Origin: JANPLN01 sp041736155
GTDB taxonomy: Bacteria > Bdellovibrionota > Bdellovibrionia > Bdellovibrionales > JAGQZY01
NCBI GenBank assembly: GCA_041736155.1
Contig: JBGSUL010000032.1
Span: 62,001-126,000, forward strand
Direction of reading: 5' to 3'
DNA: 64,000 nt
The translations under genes and the position numbers were made by a program. The notes under the pieces were generated by a model, which was not told the DNA's origin, ran no database searches, and saw only the letters and a program-made list of their open reading frames with translations. Shown in pieces: positions 43,480 to 52,677 of the stretch. Every line of letters begins with the position of its first letter. The stretch's first letter is position 1.

Positions 43480-44159
43480 AAATCTTTGTCGTCGGCGTGC
43501 GCGGTCGCATGGGCCAAGAAATCGTCAAAGCGATCCGCAAAAATAAAAAAACTCGATTTGCAGGCGGGTTGGCTCGTGAGAAGCAGGGTCTTATTGTCGA
43601 TAATGTATCGCAAGTTAAGTCGTTGCCGGACATCGTTATCGATTTTTCGGGGCCAGAGCTCTTTCGCGAAACATTGGACTGGTGTTTAAAAAATAAAATC
43701 GCATTCCTCTCGGGCACGACAGGATTGACGGCGGCAGACTTTAAAAAAATTAAAAGTGCCGGGAAAAAGATTCCCGTGCTGTGGACAGCGAACACCTCCA
43801 TTGGTGTGCAAATCATGAAAGATCTATTAAAAGCTTTACCACTCCCCACCTCTTACAAAGTGAAAATGACAGAGTGGCACCATATTCACAAAAAAGACAA
43901 ACCCAGCGGGACAGCCATCGTTTTACAAAAAATTCTCGAAGAAAAAAGAAAAGGTTTGCCAGCGCCCCATTCTATTCGTGAGGGCGAAATTGTGGGTACC
44001 CATCGCGTGGTTCTTTCTTCTACGGAAGAGGAGATAGTGGTGGAACACAAGGCGTTAAAAAGAGCCGTTTTTGCCAAAGGCGCTGTGGAAGTAGCACAGT
44101 GGTTGAAAAAACAAAAGCCAGGTTGTTATCAAATGGAAGATTATGTAAAGTCCCTGTAG
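43476..44159 (+). CDS. dapB: 4-hydroxy-tetrahydrodipicolinate reductase (short form)
   Basis: 227 residues. The Rossmann start KIFVVGVRGRMGQE, the GTTGL loop, and the catalytic segment EWHHIHKKDKPSGTA are present. The end VFAKGAVEVAQWL matches the family. Normal DapB is about 265-270 residues, so this is about 40 shorter, mostly in the first third. Key catalytic residues remain, so it is probably active. The long inverted-repeat element 44174-44342 starts 15 nt after its stop. Confidence 0.93.
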   Translation: MKIFVVGVRGRMGQEIVKAIRKNKKTRFAGGLAREKQGLIVDNVSQVKSLPDIVIDFSGPELFRETLDWCLKNKIAFLSGTTGLTAADFKKIKSAGKKIPVLWTANTSIGVQIMKDLLKALPLPTSYKVKMTEWHHIHKKDKPSGTAIVLQKILEEKRKGLPAPHSIREGEIVGTHRVVLSSTEEEIVVEHKALKRAVFAKGAVEVAQWLKKQKPGCYQMEDYVKSL

Positions 44160-44173
44160 GCAAGTTGAGGTGA

Positions 44174-44342
44174 GTTTTTAGAGAAGATTTTCTCACAAGA
44201 ATTCAGAAAAAAGAGATAGCGCTCGACGGTCGCGGGCTCGTCTTCGGGTCGCGTCATCTTCGATGCCGCGCCTCGGATACGCCCCGCGCGCACGCGATAT
44301 CTCTTTTTTCTGAATTCTTATGAGAAAATCTTCTCTAAAAAC
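44174..44342. repeat. Large inverted repeat: 45-bp AT-rich arms around a GC-rich loop
   Basis: Arms 44174-44218 and 44298-44342 are reverse complements with one mismatch; the arm contains GAATTC and a run of A. The 79-nt loop (44219-44297) is 73% GC, against about 27% GC in the arms. It lies between dapB and tal, both plus strand. No ORF of note is inside. A MITE-like non-autonomous element or a large structured RNA are both possible. Confidence 0.9.
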
Positions 44343-44393
44343 ACGTCGCTTAGATATAAAATAAAAAAGACACGCTAAAAGTGGGAGCTTAAA

Positions 44394-45038
44394 ATGAAGT
44401 TTTTTATCGATTCAGCAGATATCAATGAGATTAAACAAGCCAACGCCCGTGGATGGGTGGATGGTGTTACGACGAACCCTTCGTTGATTATGGGTGTAGG
44501 TCGTCCGTTTCGCGAAGTGATTGCCGATATTTGCAAAGAAGTTAAGGGACCTGTTTCAGCCGAAGTTCTTTCTGTGGATGCCGATGGAATGTTTAAAGAA
44601 GGATTAGAGTTGGCGAAGATTGCCGACAATGTTGTGGTGAAAATCCCCATGACCGAAGACGGACTTGTGGTTGTTCGCAAACTCAAAGCTGAAAGCATTC
44701 GTACCAACGTGACGTTGGTGTTTTCACCTCTACAAGCATTGCTCGTTGCTAAAGCTGGCGGGACTATGGTTTCTCCTTTTGTCGGTCGCTTAGATGATAT
44801 TTCTACACCAGGGATGGCTTTGATTGAGCAGATTCGAACGATTTATGACAATTATGCTTTTGAAACCGAAATTCTCGTCGCAAGCATCAGACACAATGTT
44901 CATATTCTCGAATCTGCAATGATGGGCGCGGATATTGTGACTGTGCCGTTTAAAGTGATGCAGGGTATGACTCAGCATCCACTCACTGACAAAGGTCTAG
45001 AGAAGTTTCTTAAAGACGCGCAGAAAATCGTAAAATAA
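44394..45038 (+). CDS. tal: Transaldolase, small (fructose-6-phosphate aldolase-like) form
   Basis: 214 residues, the short class with KFFIDSADINEIKQA at the start, VTTNPSLIMG, the Schiff-base Lys in VVKIPMTEDGL and VTLVFSPLQALL. It works in the pentose phosphate pathway. This length class also contains fructose-6-phosphate aldolase, so substrate is not fully certain. A TATAAA at 44355-44360 could be a -10 box between the inverted repeat and the gene. GGGAG precedes ATG 44394. Confidence 0.93.
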   Translation: MKFFIDSADINEIKQANARGWVDGVTTNPSLIMGVGRPFREVIADICKEVKGPVSAEVLSVDADGMFKEGLELAKIADNVVVKIPMTEDGLVVVRKLKAESIRTNVTLVFSPLQALLVAKAGGTMVSPFVGRLDDISTPGMALIEQIRTIYDNYAFETEILVASIRHNVHILESAMMGADIVTVPFKVMQGMTQHPLTDKGLEKFLKDAQKIVK

Positions 45039-45079
45039 GGTAAAACGTCTAGATAGGCATATGAGCCGTGGGGGACGTT

Positions 45080-45529
45080 TTGAACAAACGACTGTGGATT
45101 TTTTCGATGGCGGCGACTTTTCTAGTTTCATGCACGAGCATGACGGAAGGAGATTCCGCACAGAAAAAAGGAGTCAATGCCTCGGTGACCAGCGTGCTGA
45201 AAGCTTTTGATCATGCGGCCATTGGACTTCGCGGAAAAAGTACGAACGGCCGCGAAGTGGTTTCGCGTTACCACACACCCGGCGGCAACGGGATTACTTT
45301 AGATCCAAAAAATCCAAAACGTGCATTCGCAAAACTCCGTATACTGGGCGAACGTCGACCCTACACCTTACAAATTCAGTACATCATTGAGAAGCGTGAT
45401 GGGTCGGGAAACTACACCACCCAGTCTTATGATCAGGAAAAAGCGACGCAGATCTTAAAATCACTGATCGATTATCTAGTCACTCGTCCCGATCGGGAAG
45501 ACTTCATTGACGATTTTCAACCCTTCTAA
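45080..45529 (+). CDS. Small lipoprotein of unknown function
   Basis: 149 residues from TTG 45080 (GGGGGA just upstream). MNKRLWIFSMAATFLVSC is a lipoprotein signal ending in LVSC. The rest has a basic stretch and a C-terminal helix (KATQILKSLIDYLVTRP) with acidic end DREDFIDDF. A GTG at 45068 is also in frame but extends the signal with Gly and Asp. No family recognised. Confidence 0.75.
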   Translation: MNKRLWIFSMAATFLVSCTSMTEGDSAQKKGVNASVTSVLKAFDHAAIGLRGKSTNGREVVSRYHTPGGNGITLDPKNPKRAFAKLRILGERRPYTLQIQYIIEKRDGSGNYTTQSYDQEKATQILKSLIDYLVTRPDREDFIDDFQPF

Positions 45530-45607
45530 TTAAACTAGTGCATAGACGTAGTAGTGAGAGTTAAACTCTCAGAAAAATTTAGGTTTTTTTAAAGGGAACG
45601 GAAAATC

Positions 45608-47497
45608 ATGCGACTGATAGTCAGCATTGTATTTCAACTTATATTTTTAAGTGCATCCAGCGCTTCTATTTTTTTAGCGTCGGCCGTCGTGTTCCCTCTT
45701 TCCACCGTGTCTGAAAAAGCGCCTTTGCAGATGCCACGCTTAAAATTACGTTTTAATGATTTCTCCCCGGCTTTTGCTGCCCTTGAAGATGATTATTATC
45801 TTTCCACTTACGAATTAGAGACGATTCCGCGAGATATCGCGGCCACGGAGCTGCGCCCAGCGAGCCGCGAAGTAATTTATCAAGAAATTCCACAAATTCG
45901 CCTGCCGCAAATGAGCGTTTCTGCTGCGCAGGAAGAAGTGGTGGGAACGTTGGTGAGTCAAGCGGTGGCCGATCCGACGCAACGTCAGGATGAGCCAGAG
46001 AAAAAGGTAAACGAGATTCTAGAGTCACAAAAAAAAGAGAATGGAATCACTGGTAAGTTTTCTCATTTTTGGTTGCAAGGAAAATTAGAATTAACAGAAG
46101 GTTTAGCCATCTCCGACCCCCGAGATATTTTGCGCGTAGGTTGGTTTGTAAATGGCGAGCATCAGCGCGATGGAAAAATTTCTCTTCGCGATGGGTCTTA
46201 TGAAATAAAAGTCGACCATCTCGAGGGCGATATCATTGCTGAACTGGTGGATCGCAATGGCTATGTCATCGGTGAAGCCATTATTGATTTAGATCTTTTA
46301 AGCAAACAACGACTGATTACGGGGTTTGTTATTCCGGGTGTCGATTTAAAACTACGTCCCTATAATTTTTCTCACGGTGGTCAAGTGATCGGAGTTTATG
46401 ATAACCCAACTCATCCTCAAGGGATCGCCGATGCCGGAGTGAATTTGGGAGATCATGATTTAAATACTCGAACAGGAAAGAATGGTAAATTTGAGCAACA
46501 ATCCGTGAGCTCACAATCCACGGGTTTGATTGTTGCCGAACAGGCACGCCACCGCCAGACAGTGGTTTTGGCTGACTTTCAGCGCGGTGTGCAGATTCGT
46601 ATGTTCCCCGATCCTTTTGTGGAAGCCTTGTTCGATACGATAGATCTACCCAAAAAAATGCGCAACGACGGTGTGATCTTTGGGCAAATCAGCCGAGGCG
46701 CAAAACCCGTCTTGGGCTATCAAGTTCGTTTGGCCGAGCAAAAAGCGAATGCCATTTATTTTCAGATGTATATCGCCGACGTAAAAAGTCAGAAAACGAG
46801 CGAAGATGGACAGTTTGCTTTTGTCGGCATGGCCGATGGTGAATACGAAGTCGAAGTGGTCGACACCGTAGGGCGACTGGTGGATAGCAAACTGGTCTCT
46901 GTGCGAGCCGGCGCAATCAGCGATGTGCGTTTTGATATCGAAGCCAACCGCAACGTGAGTGTTCGTGCTTTTGATCCACTCACAACCCAATCTCAAAGCA
47001 TCGAATTCTTTTTACAAGGACAAAGTTCGCCTCTGAAAGCACAGACCGAAGAGCTCTTAAAAATGGCTGTCTATCCGGGGCAGGAACCGCTATTCGTTTA
47101 CACACAAGTCGAAGGCAGCGAACAAGAAGCGGTCAGCTTGATCAGCCGCAACAAAAAATTCCAAGAAGTCTCTGTTCTCAACGCCAGCTGGTGGCAAGGA
47201 GTGAAGGACCTCTACAAAATTTCTGTGGATAGTGGCGTGATTGTTGGGTTTATCGATACCGATGAAGCCTTTGAAGTTTATGTCGACCACCAAACAGTAA
47301 ACACTAAAATTTTATATTTTGATCAGTACGGAAAACCCTTTGATAAAACCAGTGGCCTTAAGCCCGCAGGATTTTTAATCTATGGTATAGGACGCGGCCT
47401 GCACACACTTATCCTCGATTCTGAAGAGGGACCTGTTCATAGTGAAGCCGCCTATGTGGACGGCAAAGCCATCGCACTGATCTATAAGGCGATTTAA
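45608..47497 (+). CDS. Secreted/envelope multi-domain protein with carboxypeptidase-regulatory-like repeats
   Basis: 629 residues. A hydrophobic start (MRLIVSIVFQLIFLSASSA) acts as signal or anchor. A Pro/Glu-rich segment (about 60-150) is followed by beta-rich units that resemble carboxypeptidase-regulatory-like Ig folds (SRGAKPVLGYQVRLAEQ, KTSEDGQFAFVGMADGEYEV). The C-terminal part (KYK-like GKPFDKTSGLKPAG) is unassigned. Such modules are common in surface adhesion or scaffold proteins. SD AGGGAACGGA precedes ATG. No enzyme motif seen. Confidence 0.75.
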   Translation: MRLIVSIVFQLIFLSASSASIFLASAVVFPLSTVSEKAPLQMPRLKLRFNDFSPAFAALEDDYYLSTYELETIPRDIAATELRPASREVIYQEIPQIRLPQMSVSAAQEEVVGTLVSQAVADPTQRQDEPEKKVNEILESQKKENGITGKFSHFWLQGKLELTEGLAISDPRDILRVGWFVNGEHQRDGKISLRDGSYEIKVDHLEGDIIAELVDRNGYVIGEAIIDLDLLSKQRLITGFVIPGVDLKLRPYNFSHGGQVIGVYDNPTHPQGIADAGVNLGDHDLNTRTGKNGKFEQQSVSSQSTGLIVAEQARHRQTVVLADFQRGVQIRMFPDPFVEALFDTIDLPKKMRNDGVIFGQISRGAKPVLGYQVRLAEQKANAIYFQMYIADVKSQKTSEDGQFAFVGMADGEYEVEVVDTVGRLVDSKLVSVRAGAISDVRFDIEANRNVSVRAFDPLTTQSQSIEFFLQGQSSPLKAQTEELLKMAVYPGQEPLFVYTQVEGSEQEAVSLISRNKKFQEVSVLNASWWQGVKDLYKISVDSGVIVGFIDTDEAFEVYVDHQTVNTKILYFDQYGKPFDKTSGLKPAGFLIYGIGRGLHTLILDSEEGPVHSEAAYVDGKAIALIYKAI

Positions 47498-47643
47498 TTA
47501 AGAATGCTAAAGAGACAAAGCCCATCCATTCATTTTTAAATACACCGACTGACAATATCTGTATAGGCTTTATTCACTGGCCACACAATGATGGCACAGA
47601 ATTTGGGAAGAAGACGCGAGCTATCTTCAGGCTACCCGAATGC

Positions 47644-47657
47644 ATGTGAATTCACAT
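47644..47657. repeat. 14-bp palindrome at a convergent gene end
   Basis: ATGTGAATTCACAT is a perfect palindrome near the stop of the minus-strand secreted protein, with CCGAA/TTCGG just outside. It may be a weak hairpin. The remaining gap 47498-47643 shows no gene. Confidence 0.4.
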
Positions 47658-48056
47658 TCGGTGAGCTTCGAAAGCTAATTCTTTGATCGACTGCAGATTT
47701 GCACGCACTTCTTTCAGGGTAGTTGGCGCGTTTTCATAGTTTTCGGGCGGACCACAATAAGCACCCAATTTTGTTGCCAACTCATTCATTACATTTTTAG
47801 CTTCCACCAGCCTACGATTTGCACCTGATCCGATTTCCTCTAGTGGCTTTTCGACGGCAAAGAGAATTTGTGCTTGGAGACGACCGATCAGTAAACACGT
47901 ATATTCTTTCGATGCTAACGCTGAGTAATCGCTCGCGAAGCCCGCAGCAATGCTAATGTTGGCAAACGCCAATTGCATTCTAATTTGGGTGTCAGGCGCC
48001 TGGCCAAACACGTTCCATGACATTAATACTGAAGAGAGAAAAACAATACTTTTCAT
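47652..48056 (-). CDS. Secreted protein of unknown function
   Basis: 134 residues with a signal peptide (MKSIVFLSSVLMSWNVFG). The mature part is helical with two Cys (EYTCLLIGR and GAYCGPPENY). No family recognised. Its end converges with the 45608-47497 gene. A perfect 14-bp palindrome (47644-47657) spans its stop codon region. Confidence 0.7.
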   Translation of the reverse strand: MKSIVFLSSVLMSWNVFGQAPDTQIRMQLAFANISIAAGFASDYSALASKEYTCLLIGRLQAQILFAVEKPLEEIGSGANRRLVEAKNVMNELATKLGAYCGPPENYENAPTTLKEVRANLQSIKELAFEAHRM

Positions 48057-48249
48057 TTACTTATCCCATCGTTTTAGGTTTTACCGCAGGTAACTGCGAA
48101 TTCTATACCGTGCCTGCTATCGATATTTCAGCCCTGCTCTGCAGACCTTTCAAAATGTGGCAATATTTGTAATCTCAAGTTGTCATTTTTCGTATATTTA
48201 AGCTTGCGGGTTGGTTCCCCGTACCTCGCCAGTATATGAAAGATGCTAT

Positions 48250-48639
48250 TCATTTTATTCTGTCTATAAGCGCTTGTTGAAGATTTGTAGCGATTTGAAG
48301 TGCATTTTTAGTCATTTGTTCCGTTATAGGTATTGATAAAGATTCTTCATACCTGATTTGTACCGCGTAAGGAGTCAAATCTTTTGCAGAGATTAATAAC
48401 GGTTCAAGATCTGGGTGGAGCTCTAATATTTTTCTTCCTAGATTTTCTAGATCATGAGTTTTATCAAACTTGAATTTAATAGACATAAGAAACGCTTTCA
48501 TGGACATTTCTGCTGACTGTTGGCAATGAAAGCCAACAAATTTATATAGTTCTTGATCTTTTTGTGAAAAAATCATTCTTGCTACTTGTAGGTTTTGACG
48601 GCTTGCTTTCAACCACCGCTGTACAGACTTGTTATCCAA
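48250..48639 (-). CDS. HEPN-domain protein, partner of MNT nucleotidyltransferase
   Basis: 129 residues. HCQQSAEMSMKAFLMS and KTHDLENLGRKIL are the HEPN pattern. The RX4-6H RNase motif is not seen near either conserved His, so RNase activity is doubtful. HEPN proteins pair with MNT nucleotidyltransferases as toxin-antitoxin or as drug-modifying pairs. Start TTG 48639 has GGAG 7 nt upstream. It overlaps the MNT gene by 8 nt. Confidence 0.85.
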   Translation of the reverse strand: MDNKSVQRWLKASRQNLQVARMIFSQKDQELYKFVGFHCQQSAEMSMKAFLMSIKFKFDKTHDLENLGRKILELHPDLEPLLISAKDLTPYAVQIRYEESLSIPITEQMTKNALQIATNLQQALIDRIK

Positions 48640-48961
48640 CTCTCAGCTCCTTGCCTTCAGTGGCTACAGTATTTGCTAAAGAGTTGAATTCATCTTTCCA
48701 TTCATTAAATTCTTCTTCTGTATATATAAATACATCTACGAGAGCGCCAATTCCCCAAAGGAGTCTACCCGCTTTCTGCATTCGCTCAATAGGATGTAGA
48801 TTAGATTCGCGCACAATAAAGAAAACATCATAATCGCTATTGTCTCTAGATGTTCCTTTGGCTCTCGATCCAAATAAGAAAATTTTTGTTGGCTGAAACT
48901 CTGGAATCAGCCTAGTCAAAATTTCATCAAGCTTTGTATCTGAAAAGTTCATCGCCCGCAT
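48632..48961 (-). CDS. MNT-type minimal nucleotidyltransferase
   Basis: 109 residues. The polymerase-beta-like motif FLFGSRAKGTSRDNSDYDVF is typical, with the metal-binding Asp pair in SDYD and a third acidic residue in VDVFIY. In MNT/HEPN systems the MNT protein adds AMP to the HEPN toxin. A second ATG at residue 4 is possible. It is the first gene of the pair. Confidence 0.9.
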   Translation of the reverse strand: MRAMNFSDTKLDEILTRLIPEFQPTKIFLFGSRAKGTSRDNSDYDVFFIVRESNLHPIERMQKAGRLLWGIGALVDVFIYTEEEFNEWKDEFNSLANTVATEGKELRVG

Positions 48962-49062
48962 GCCTTACATTGTATCATAAATTCTCGAGGCAACCAAGGC
49001 ATAACCTTTAAGGAGTGTAGCGGCCCATTTCCATTCAGGCTGTTGAAATTTTATTTTAAAAA

Positions 49063-49584
49063 TTAGTAACTAATTAAAGTAGCGCCAGTTTCAACGGCAT
49101 CGCCTGGTTTCACATGGATTTTGCTGATTTTTACGTCGGCAGGGGCCTTCATCTCGTTTTCCATTTTCATGGCTTCCATAACCAAGAGCGGAGTTCCGGC
49201 TTTAACCTCATCGCCTTCGTTGACGAAGATTTTAACGATCTTGCCAGGCATACCCGAACGGAGAGAGGACGCGCCACCAGCCATGCCGCCGGTTTTGAAG
49301 CTTTCATGGAGTAACATTTCATCGTTATAGATCTTAAGATCACGGTAACTTCCTCGCGTGAAAACAGTGCAATCCAAACCGTCCGAGACCACGTCGACAA
49401 GATACGACTGATTGTTGAAGAGGAAGCTGATGATGTTATCGGCTTCTTCGAAATCTCCGTCGGGAATCGTGAACTCTTGCCAAGCCTCTTGGCTTTGTTC
49501 CTTCAGTTGCACAAACCAGTTGTCCTCGCGGCGAGCGACGTTGATTTGGAATTTCTTTTCTTTTAAGACGGCTTCAAAATACAT
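49063..49584 (-). CDS. Biotin carboxyl carrier subunit of acyl-CoA carboxylase
   Basis: 173 residues. The C-terminal biotinyl domain has EAMKMENEMKAP, with the Lys that carries biotin, and SGMPGKIVKIFVNEGDEV. The N-terminal part is a family spacer. It is the last gene of a three-gene set with the biotin carboxylase and carboxyltransferase. ATG 49584 has GGAG 6 nt upstream; an in-frame ATG at 49635 would overlap the upstream stop by 40 nt. Probably a propionyl-CoA-type enzyme. Confidence 0.92.
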   Translation of the reverse strand: MYFEAVLKEKKFQINVARREDNWFVQLKEQSQEAWQEFTIPDGDFEEADNIISFLFNNQSYLVDVVSDGLDCTVFTRGSYRDLKIYNDEMLLHESFKTGGMAGGASSLRSGMPGKIVKIFVNEGDEVKAGTPLLVMEAMKMENEMKAPADVKISKIHVKPGDAVETGATLISY

Positions 49585-49595
49585 AAAATCTCCGT

Positions 49596-51101
49596 TTAAT
49601 ATCTCATCGCATGTCGGCGACTGACTTGCTTCCAACGCGAGTAGGTCTCGAGCTTGACTTGCGAATTATCAATCTTTGTTTCGCGCTGTTTGTACGACGC
49701 AATGGCCGCGGCAATCAGAAATATACGATCATCAATATGTTTAAACAAATCGGGTTGATTAATAATCAAATCTTTTTCGCAAAACTGAGTGGTGTAAGTC
49801 CCATCGAGAAACTTATCAGCGCTGAGAATCGATTGGTGAAGTACAATGTTGGACTTTACACCGGTTAAAGTGAATTCAATCAAAGCGCGCTTCATGCGAG
49901 CGATGGCTTCTTCGCGTGTTTGTCCCCAGGTGACCACTTTGGCGATCATCGGATCATAATAAATTGGAATGTCGTACCCAGAATACACATAGGTTTCCAC
50001 ACGGACGTGGGGGCCTGATGGCGGACGGAAACGACGGATAAAACCTGGAGAAGGCATAAATGTTTGTGGATCTTCTGCACAAATACGGCACTCTATGGCG
50101 TGTCCATTTTGTTTGATGTCTTCTTGTTTGAATGAAAGTTTGTGTCCCGCAGCCACACGCAACTGTTCTTTGACTAAATCGAAGCCCGTCACCATCTCGG
50201 TGATGGGATGTTCTACCTGCAAGCGGGTGTTCATCTCCATAAAAAAGAACTCTTTAGTCCCATTATCAAAAATAAACTCAAAAGTTCCCGCGCCCACATA
50301 GCCAATGGATTTGGCAGCCTTCACAGCCACTTGGCCCATGCGTTCACGGACTTCGGGAGGAACTGATGGACTTGGGCTTTCTTCGATGATTTTTTGGTGA
50401 CGACGTTGAATCGAACATTCGCGATCAAACAAATGCACAACGTTGCCGTGTTTATCGCCGAACACTTGGATTTCGATGTGTTTTGGGTTGGTGATAAAAC
50501 GTTCTAAATAAACCGTGTCATCTTTAAAGTAATTAAGGCCCTCAGACTTCGCGGCACGTAAACCACTTTCCAGCTCGTCGGGCCCAAAGACTACACGCAT
50601 GCCTTTACCACCGCCGCCGGCCGAGGCTTTGATCATAATCGGGTAGCCGATTTTCTCCGCCACTTTGCGAGCGTCTTCGATGGTGGGGACGGCACCGTTA
50701 CTTCCAGGAACGGTAGGGACGTCGGCTTTGCGCATATGAGAAATGGCCGAGAGTTTATCGCCCATGGCTTTAATGTTTTCTGGAGAAGGGCCGATAAAAG
50801 TGATTCCGGCGTCTTGCACAGCCTTGGCGAAAAATTCTCGCTCACTTAAAAACCCATACCCAGGATGAATCGCATCCGCTCCGGCTTTTTTAGCTACGGC
50901 GAGAATCTTATCTTCACGAAGATAAGACTCATTGCTGGGAGCGGGCCCGATTTCGTAAGCCTCGTTGGCGAGAAGCACATGCTGACTGTAACGATCCACT
51001 TCACTGTAAACAGCGACGGTGGGAATGCCGAGATCGCGGCAGGCCCGGATCACACGAACGGCAATCTCTCCTCGGTTGGCAACTAAAACTTTTTTAAACA
51101 T
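49596..51101 (-). CDS. Acetyl/propionyl-CoA carboxylase, biotin carboxylase subunit
   Basis: 501 residues. The ATP-grasp fold shows IMIKASAGGGGKGMR, FIEIQVFGDKHG-type (HIEIQVFG), RRHQKIIEE, and EMNTRLQVEHPITEMVTG. It carboxylates the biotin of the carrier protein using bicarbonate and ATP. The start is MFKKVLVANRGEIAVRVIRA. In the window it sits between the carboxyltransferase and the BCCP genes. The acyl-CoA specificity is set by the carboxyltransferase. Confidence 0.95.
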   Translation of the reverse strand: MFKKVLVANRGEIAVRVIRACRDLGIPTVAVYSEVDRYSQHVLLANEAYEIGPAPSNESYLREDKILAVAKKAGADAIHPGYGFLSEREFFAKAVQDAGITFIGPSPENIKAMGDKLSAISHMRKADVPTVPGSNGAVPTIEDARKVAEKIGYPIMIKASAGGGGKGMRVVFGPDELESGLRAAKSEGLNYFKDDTVYLERFITNPKHIEIQVFGDKHGNVVHLFDRECSIQRRHQKIIEESPSPSVPPEVRERMGQVAVKAAKSIGYVGAGTFEFIFDNGTKEFFFMEMNTRLQVEHPITEMVTGFDLVKEQLRVAAGHKLSFKQEDIKQNGHAIECRICAEDPQTFMPSPGFIRRFRPPSGPHVRVETYVYSGYDIPIYYDPMIAKVVTWGQTREEAIARMKRALIEFTLTGVKSNIVLHQSILSADKFLDGTYTTQFCEKDLIINQPDLFKHIDDRIFLIAAAIASYKQRETKIDNSQVKLETYSRWKQVSRRHAMRY

Positions 51102-51109
51102 AACAACCT

Positions 51110-52663
51110 CTATAGTGGAATGTTTCCATGTTTTTTAGGTGGATTGACGTCGCGTTTGTTTTTAAGCATGTCGAGAGCTTGGATAATGCGTTTGCGAGTG
51201 TGTGAAGGCTCAATCACTTCGTCAATGTAACCCAGTTCAGCCGCCACATACGGGTTGTTGAACTTGTCTTCGTAATCTTTAATTAATTTTTGTCGCTCGT
51301 CCGTTTGATTGCTGGCTTTGTTGATGGCATCGCGGAAAATAATATTCACCGCTCCATCCGCACCCATCACGGCGATTTCTGCCGACGGGTAGGCCAAATT
51401 CACATCGCCGCGCAGATGTTTCGAGGACATCACGCAGTAAGCGCCACCGTAGTCTTTACGAGTGATAACTGTGACCTTAGGCACTGTTGCTTCCGCGTAG
51501 GCGTAAAGCAGTTTTGCTCCGTGAGTGATGATCCCGTTCCACTCTTGTTCTGTGCCTGGCAAAAATCCTGGAACATCGACAAACGTGACAATGGGAATAT
51601 TGAAGGCATCACAAAAACGAATAAAGCGCGCTGCTTTTTTACTGGCATCAATGTTAAGACAACCCGCCAAAATTTGCGGTTGGTTGGCAACAATGCCCAC
51701 ACTCTGTCCGTTGAAGCGTGCAAAACCCACCACGACGTTCTGCGCGTAATGTTGATGGACCTCGAGGAAGTATTTTTCATCCACCACGTGTTTGATCAAC
51801 TCTTTCATGTCGTAAGGCTTACGAGAATTATCAGGCAAGAACGTATTGAGTTCTTTAACGATGCGATCAGGAGAGTCCGTTGTACTTTGCAGAGGTGCAT
51901 CGTCCAAGTTATTGCTTGGTAAAAAGTTAATCAGCTCACGAATCATCAACAAACAGGTTTTATCGTCGTCGGCGGAAAAGTGCGCCACACCTGATTTTTG
52001 ATTGTGAGTTCCGGCACCACCCAAATCTTCTTTGGTCACCTCTTCGTGCGTGACGGCTTTAATAACATCAGGACCCGTTACAAACATGTAACTGGAATTT
52101 TTCACCATAAAAATAAAATCGGTGATCGAAGGTGAGTAAACCGCGCCACCCGCGCAGGGCCCCATGATCGCGCTGATCTGTGGTACCACACCCGAGCTCA
52201 TCACGTTTTTCAGAAAGATGTCCGCATAACCACCGAGAGCCTCCACACCTTCTTGAATGCGCGCGCCGCCGGAATCATTAAGGCCAATCATCGGAGAGCC
52301 ATTTTTCATGGCCAAATCCATCACTTTTAAAATTTTGTTGGCTTGCGTGCGCGACATGCTGCCACCAAAGACTGTAAAGTCTTGGCTATACACACAAACC
52401 ATACGGCCATTCACTTTGCCGTAACCCGTGATGATACCATCGCCCGGAATCACTTTGCCGCCCATCCCGAAATTTGTAGAACGGTGAGTAACAAAACGAT
52501 CGGTCTCGACAAAACTTCCTGGATCCATAAGCACATCAATGCGCTCGCGGGCGGTGAGACGTCCTCCTTGCTTGTGTTTGGCAAGACGATCTTCGCCGCC
52601 GCCCTTAAAGGCCAGCTCGTTTCTGTTTTTGAGATCTTTAATTTTTTCTTGAATGGTATCCAT
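51110..52663 (-). CDS. Acyl-CoA carboxylase carboxyltransferase subunit (PccB-type)
   Basis: 517 residues. A single-chain decarboxylase-type transferase: the N half has DSGGARIQEGVEAL and GPCAGGAVYSPSITDF, the C half has FVDVPGFLPGTEQEWNGII and TVITRKDYGGAYCVM. This fused alpha-beta form is typical of propionyl/methylcrotonyl-CoA carboxylases. ATG 52663 follows asnS by 14 nt. With EtfAB and the Sdh genes it suggests odd-chain fatty acid or branched amino acid use. Confidence 0.94.
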   Translation of the reverse strand: MDTIQEKIKDLKNRNELAFKGGGEDRLAKHKQGGRLTARERIDVLMDPGSFVETDRFVTHRSTNFGMGGKVIPGDGIITGYGKVNGRMVCVYSQDFTVFGGSMSRTQANKILKVMDLAMKNGSPMIGLNDSGGARIQEGVEALGGYADIFLKNVMSSGVVPQISAIMGPCAGGAVYSPSITDFIFMVKNSSYMFVTGPDVIKAVTHEEVTKEDLGGAGTHNQKSGVAHFSADDDKTCLLMIRELINFLPSNNLDDAPLQSTTDSPDRIVKELNTFLPDNSRKPYDMKELIKHVVDEKYFLEVHQHYAQNVVVGFARFNGQSVGIVANQPQILAGCLNIDASKKAARFIRFCDAFNIPIVTFVDVPGFLPGTEQEWNGIITHGAKLLYAYAEATVPKVTVITRKDYGGAYCVMSSKHLRGDVNLAYPSAEIAVMGADGAVNIIFRDAINKASNQTDERQKLIKDYEDKFNNPYVAAELGYIDEVIEPSHTRKRIIQALDMLKNKRDVNPPKKHGNIPL

Positions 52664-52677
52664 AGGTCCTCTTGTGA

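Noticed and set aside
47644..47657. CRP-type operator (TGTGA...TCACA)
   Set aside because: The half-sites have no 6-nt spacer and the site lies at a gene end, not upstream of a promoter.
51290..51922. 210-codon plus-strand frame within the carboxyltransferase gene
   Set aside because: Antisense to a clear carboxyltransferase; composition rich in His/Cys/Arg and no homology pattern.
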